This document shows positions 61,227 through 64,000 of a DNA stretch of 64,000 bases, piece after piece. The notes below the pieces were generated by a model, which was not told where the DNA came from, made no database searches, and saw only the letters and a list, made by a program, of their open reading frames with translations. Source of the stretch: Ruania suaedae. Its GTDB lineage: Bacteria; Actinomycetota; Actinomycetes; Actinomycetales; Beutenbergiaceae. Within the stretch, counting starts at the first letter, position 1; every line of letters begins with the position of its first letter. The DNA lies in the NCBI RefSeq assembly GCF_021049265.1, contig NZ_CP088018.1:2170001-2234000 (forward strand). The letters are read 5' to 3'. A program made the translations under genes and the position numbers.

Positions 61227-62137
61227 TTCAGGCCCGTGGTCGCGATCCCGCGGATCAGGTACTTCTGGGCGAAGGCGAAGAAGCACAGGATCGGCACCAG
61301 TGAGAGCAAGGACATCGCCATCAACGTGCCCACACCCTGGTTGGACTGGGAGTCCACCAGTGCGTTCAGCGCGATCGGCACCGTGTGCACCGAGGTGTCG
61401 GTGAGGTAGATCAGCTGGCCGAAGAAGTCGTTCCAGGTCCAGATGAAGGTGAAGATCGTCGTGGTGATCAGGGCGGGCTTCATCAGCGGCAGGATGATGT
61501 ACCAGAAGGTGCGGAATGGCCCGGCGCCGTCCACGAACGCGGCCTGGTCGAGCTCGCGCGGGATGCCGCGGATGAACTGCACCATCAGGAAGATGAAGAA
61601 CGCATCGGTGGCCAGGAACTTGGGCAGCACCAGCGGGATGAAGGTGTTCACCAGGTCCAGCTCGGAGAAGATGATGTACTGCGGGATCATCGTGGCGTGC
61701 ATCGGCAGCATCACCGAGGCCAGCACGATCCCGAAGTAGACCTTGCGCGCCCGGAAGTTCAGCCTCGCCAGCGCGTAGGCGGTCAGCGAGCACGAGACCA
61801 GGTTGCCGATGATGGCGCCGGCGGCCACCACGAACGAGTTGCCGAAGAACACCACGAACGAGAGGTTCCCGACGTACCAGCCGTTGCGGAAGTTCTCCAG
61901 CGTGAGCTCGGTGGGGATCAGGCTCGGGTCGGTCAGCACGAGGTACCCGGGCTTGAAGGCACTGACCGCCATCCAGGCCAGCGGGTAGAGCATGAACAGG
62001 CCGAACAGGATGAGCCCGCCGTGCCGCAGGATGCTGTTACGCCGCCGGACCCGGCGCACGGACGGCAGCACCGTCCGCTCCGGCGTATCGCCCGGCGTGC
62101 TCGAGGATCGGCGGGAGTCGAGTGTGGGAGCAGTCAT
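61223..62137 (-). CDS. ABC sugar permease (MalG type)
   Basis: A 304-residue CUT1 permease with a ~30-residue polar N-terminus, first helix GLILFGLFMLYPLAWMAVSA, and the coupling loop LDQAAFVDGAGPFRTFWYII. The loop carries QAA instead of EAA, a variation seen in some permeases. It ends in GIATTGLK, like the MalG at 4731, and is coupled to the dehydrogenase gene. Confidence 0.92.
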   Translation of the reverse strand: MTAPTLDSRRSSSTPGDTPERTVLPSVRRVRRRNSILRHGGLILFGLFMLYPLAWMAVSAFKPGYLVLTDPSLIPTELTLENFRNGWYVGNLSFVVFFGNSFVVAAGAIIGNLVSCSLTAYALARLNFRARKVYFGIVLASVMLPMHATMIPQYIIFSELDLVNTFIPLVLPKFLATDAFFIFLMVQFIRGIPRELDQAAFVDGAGPFRTFWYIILPLMKPALITTTIFTFIWTWNDFFGQLIYLTDTSVHTVPIALNALVDSQSNQGVGTLMAMSLLSLVPILCFFAFAQKYLIRGIATTGLK

Positions 62138-62138
62138 G

Positions 62139-63071
62139 TCAGTCTCCGTAGAAGACCCAGCGCTTCGAGAGGGTGAAGTGCACGGCCGTGATGATCGCGA
62201 TGACCACCATCAGCACCCACGCCAGGGCGGCGGCATATCCCATGTCGAAGTTCACGAAGGCCTGCTGGTAGATGTAGAGCGTGTAGAAGAGCGTGGAATC
62301 GACGGGACCGCCGGTGCCACCACTGATCACGTGCGCCTGCGTGAACGCCTGGAACGACCCGATCGTCTGCAGGATGAGGTTGAAGAAGATGATCGGCGTC
62401 AGCAGCGGGATCGTGATGCTAGCGAACTGACGCAGGATCGAGGCGCCGTCCACGCGGGAGGCCTCGTACAGCTCCTCCGGGATCTGACGCAGCCCGGCCA
62501 GGAAGATCACCATCGGGGAGCCGAAGGTCCACGCGTTCAGCACGATCAAGGTGCCGAGCGCCGTATCCGGGTTCTGCAGCCAGTTCTGCCCCTCGATCCC
62601 GATCAGGGCCAGCGCCTGGTTGACGAGGCCGTCGAAGCCGAAGATCTGCTTCCACAGCACCGCCACCGCCACGCTGGTTCCCAGCAGGGACGGCAGGTAG
62701 TAGGCGCTGCGATAGATCGCCAGCCCGCGCAGGCCCTTGTCCAGGATCAGCGCGAGCGCCAGGGCGAACGCGAGCTGGAGCGGTACCGAGACCAGCACGT
62801 AGGTCAGCGTGACCCAGGACGCGCTCCAGAACCGGTCATCGCCGATGAGCCGCTCGAAGTTCTCCGTGCCCACCCAGGTGGGGCTGGAGAGGATGTTGTA
62901 GTCGGTGAAGGCCAGGTACAGCGAGGCGAGCATCGGCAGCGCGGTCACCGCCACCAGCCCGATCAGCCACGGCGCCATGAACAGGTGCGCGGCACCGTCC
63001 TGCCGGGTCAGCCTGCCCGCCTTCGGCCGCCGGGTGCCCGGCGGCCGCGCGGGGGTGAGAGTGTCTGCCAT
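62139..63071 (-). CDS. ABC sugar permease (MalF type)
   Basis: A 310-residue CUT1 permease. The N-terminus is basic, then LFMAPWLIGLVAVTALPMLA is the first helix; the coupling loop reads LYEASRVDGASILRQFASIT (EAA-type). It starts four bases after the binding-protein stop and pairs with the permease at 61223. Confidence 0.92.
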   Translation of the reverse strand: MADTLTPARPPGTRRPKAGRLTRQDGAAHLFMAPWLIGLVAVTALPMLASLYLAFTDYNILSSPTWVGTENFERLIGDDRFWSASWVTLTYVLVSVPLQLAFALALALILDKGLRGLAIYRSAYYLPSLLGTSVAVAVLWKQIFGFDGLVNQALALIGIEGQNWLQNPDTALGTLIVLNAWTFGSPMVIFLAGLRQIPEELYEASRVDGASILRQFASITIPLLTPIIFFNLILQTIGSFQAFTQAHVISGGTGGPVDSTLFYTLYIYQQAFVNFDMGYAAALAWVLMVVIAIITAVHFTLSKRWVFYGD

Positions 63072-63075
63072 CGGC

Positions 63076-64000
63076 TCAGTCCGCCGCTCGCTCGATGCCG
63101 CGGTTGATCTCGGCGATCAGGTCGGCCGCACCCTCGGAGACGCTGGCGTCACCCAGCGTGACCCGCTCGAGCATGCGCGTCATCTCGGTGCGCCAGGTGT
63201 TGGTGCCCGGAGGCGCCTCGTAGCGCGGGGTGCGCTCGATCTCGCGGTCCTCGGTGACCACATCGAGCATCTGCAGCTCGTAGTCGCTGGCGAACTCGCG
63301 GACCTCCTCGGCCACGCGGGGGTTGACCGGGGCGCCCATCGTCAGGCCGACGTGCTCGTGGATCTGCGAGTTCGAGGTGCAGAACGTGACGACCTCGCCG
63401 GCGAGCTCGGCCTGCTCGTCGCTGACGCCTTGGTAGATCGCCATCCGCGGGAAGTACAGGAACTGGTGCCCGGCCGGGGCATCGGCCGCCTCGGGCATGT
63501 GGTGGAGCATGAACTCCTGCTCCGGGAAGGTGGTGGCGTCGTCGACGATGTGGTTGGAGTTGCCCGTCCACATCAGCGTGCGGTCACCCACGTCCTCCCA
63601 GCTGGGCTCGACGCCGTCCTGCTCGCCGAGCTCGGGGGTCACGCCGTCCGCGCGCAGCTGCTCCCACCAGTCGACCCAGCTCGCCAGGCCGTCCTCACTG
63701 AAGCCGACCTGCCCGTCCTCGGTCCACAGCTGTTCGCCGTGCTGGCGCAGCCAGGCCTCGAAGGTGAGGTCGTGGGAGGCGTTGTAGGGCAGGGCGAACC
63801 GGCCCTCGGCGCTGTTGGCGGTGTAGTCGCGGGCGAACTCGGCCAGCTCGTCCCAGGTCCAGCTGTCCGGGATGGTGACGCCGTCCTCCTCGGCCAGGGT
63901 GAGGTTGCTGCGCAGCACCGGCACGAAGATCCCGTGCGGCATCGTGTTCAGCTCGCCGGCGAGCTCGAAGTCACGCAGGTCCTGCTCACTGAAGTCAGAC
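63076..64000 (-). CDS. ABC sugar-binding protein (C-terminal part)
   Basis: This is the C-terminal ~307 residues of a family 1 solute-binding protein; the 5' end lies past the right edge. The open frame continues to the last base (DFSEQDLRDFELAGELNTMP before PHGIFVPV). Typical family features are WTWDELAEFARDY, MWTGNSNHI, and the late DASVSEGAADLIAEINRGIE. It is the first visible gene of the operon with two permeases, the dehydrogenase and the glycerate kinase, suggesting a sugar acid or glyceryl compound as ligand. Confidence 0.9.
   Translation of the reverse strand, partial: SDFSEQDLRDFELAGELNTMPHGIFVPVLRSNLTLAEEDGVTIPDSWTWDELAEFARDYTANSAEGRFALPYNASHDLTFEAWLRQHGEQLWTEDGQVGFSEDGLASWVDWWEQLRADGVTPELGEQDGVEPSWEDVGDRTLMWTGNSNHIVDDATTFPEQEFMLHHMPEAADAPAGHQFLYFPRMAIYQGVSDEQAELAGEVVTFCTSNSQIHEHVGLTMGAPVNPRVAEEVREFASDYELQMLDVVTEDREIERTPRYEAPPGTNTWRTEMTRMLERVTLGDASVSEGAADLIAEINRGIERAAD

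Overview
The window is G+C-rich (roughly two thirds or more by eye), with GTG starts, 4-nt gene overlaps, LacI-controlled sugar ABC operons and lipoprotein binding proteins. This points to a high-G+C actinobacterium, probably a member of the Micrococcales; that placement is inference. No rRNA, tRNA, CRISPR array, integrase or transposase was seen.

Layout. (1) 1-1182 is the 5' part of a NarK-type MFS transporter gene that runs off the left edge. (2) 1386-6808 is a sugar locus: a divergent LacI repressor, then binding protein, two permeases and a GH1-like glycosidase. (3) 6788-45261 is a defence island of about 38 kb. It holds a NERD protein, a frameshifted lipoprotein gene, and a plus-strand cassette of five genes (unknown, DUF6361-like, HKD/phospholipase D-like, SF2 helicase, DUF6308-like). 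It continues with a minus-strand series: DrmD-like SNF2 ATPase, Eco57I/PglX-like DNA methyltransferase, FRG-domain protein, HTH/PIN toxin-antitoxin pair, 2.1k-residue DUF1998/MZB helicase with a C-terminal nuclease-like domain, UvrD-like helicase, and a 2308-residue DUF4011/helicase/Vsr-like/DUF3320 protein. At the right end is a SLATT-membrane-protein plus reverse-transcriptase pair of clearly lower G+C. (4) 45556-57280 is a ten-gene minus-strand operon: LacI, two permeases, binding protein, two ADP-ribosylglycohydrolase-family enzymes, PfkB kinase, a glycosidase-like/sulfatase-modifying-factor fusion, CaiB-type CoA-transferase and CitE-type lyase. (5) 57716-59130 holds a YdjC/ChbG deacetylase gene and a small lipoprotein gene. 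(6) 59132-64000 is a third ABC operon (binding protein cut by the right edge, two permeases, D-2-hydroxyacid dehydrogenase, glycerate kinase).

How the parts work together. The three sugar loci each import a glycoside or sugar acid and break it down inside the cell. The first two carry LacI operator-like palindromes, and in each a strong hairpin directly follows the binding-protein gene, which fits extra expression of that protein. In the island, the SNF2 ATPase, methyltransferase and DUF1998 helicase resemble a rearranged class 1 DISARM-like system. A truncated, diverged copy of the DUF1998 helicase 5' end upstream of the PIN module shows that this system was rebuilt by recombination. The plus-strand cassette of DUF6361, PLD, helicase and DUF6308 is the best candidate for a poorly described defence system. 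The RT/SLATT pair, with a noncoding gap just downstream, is the second.
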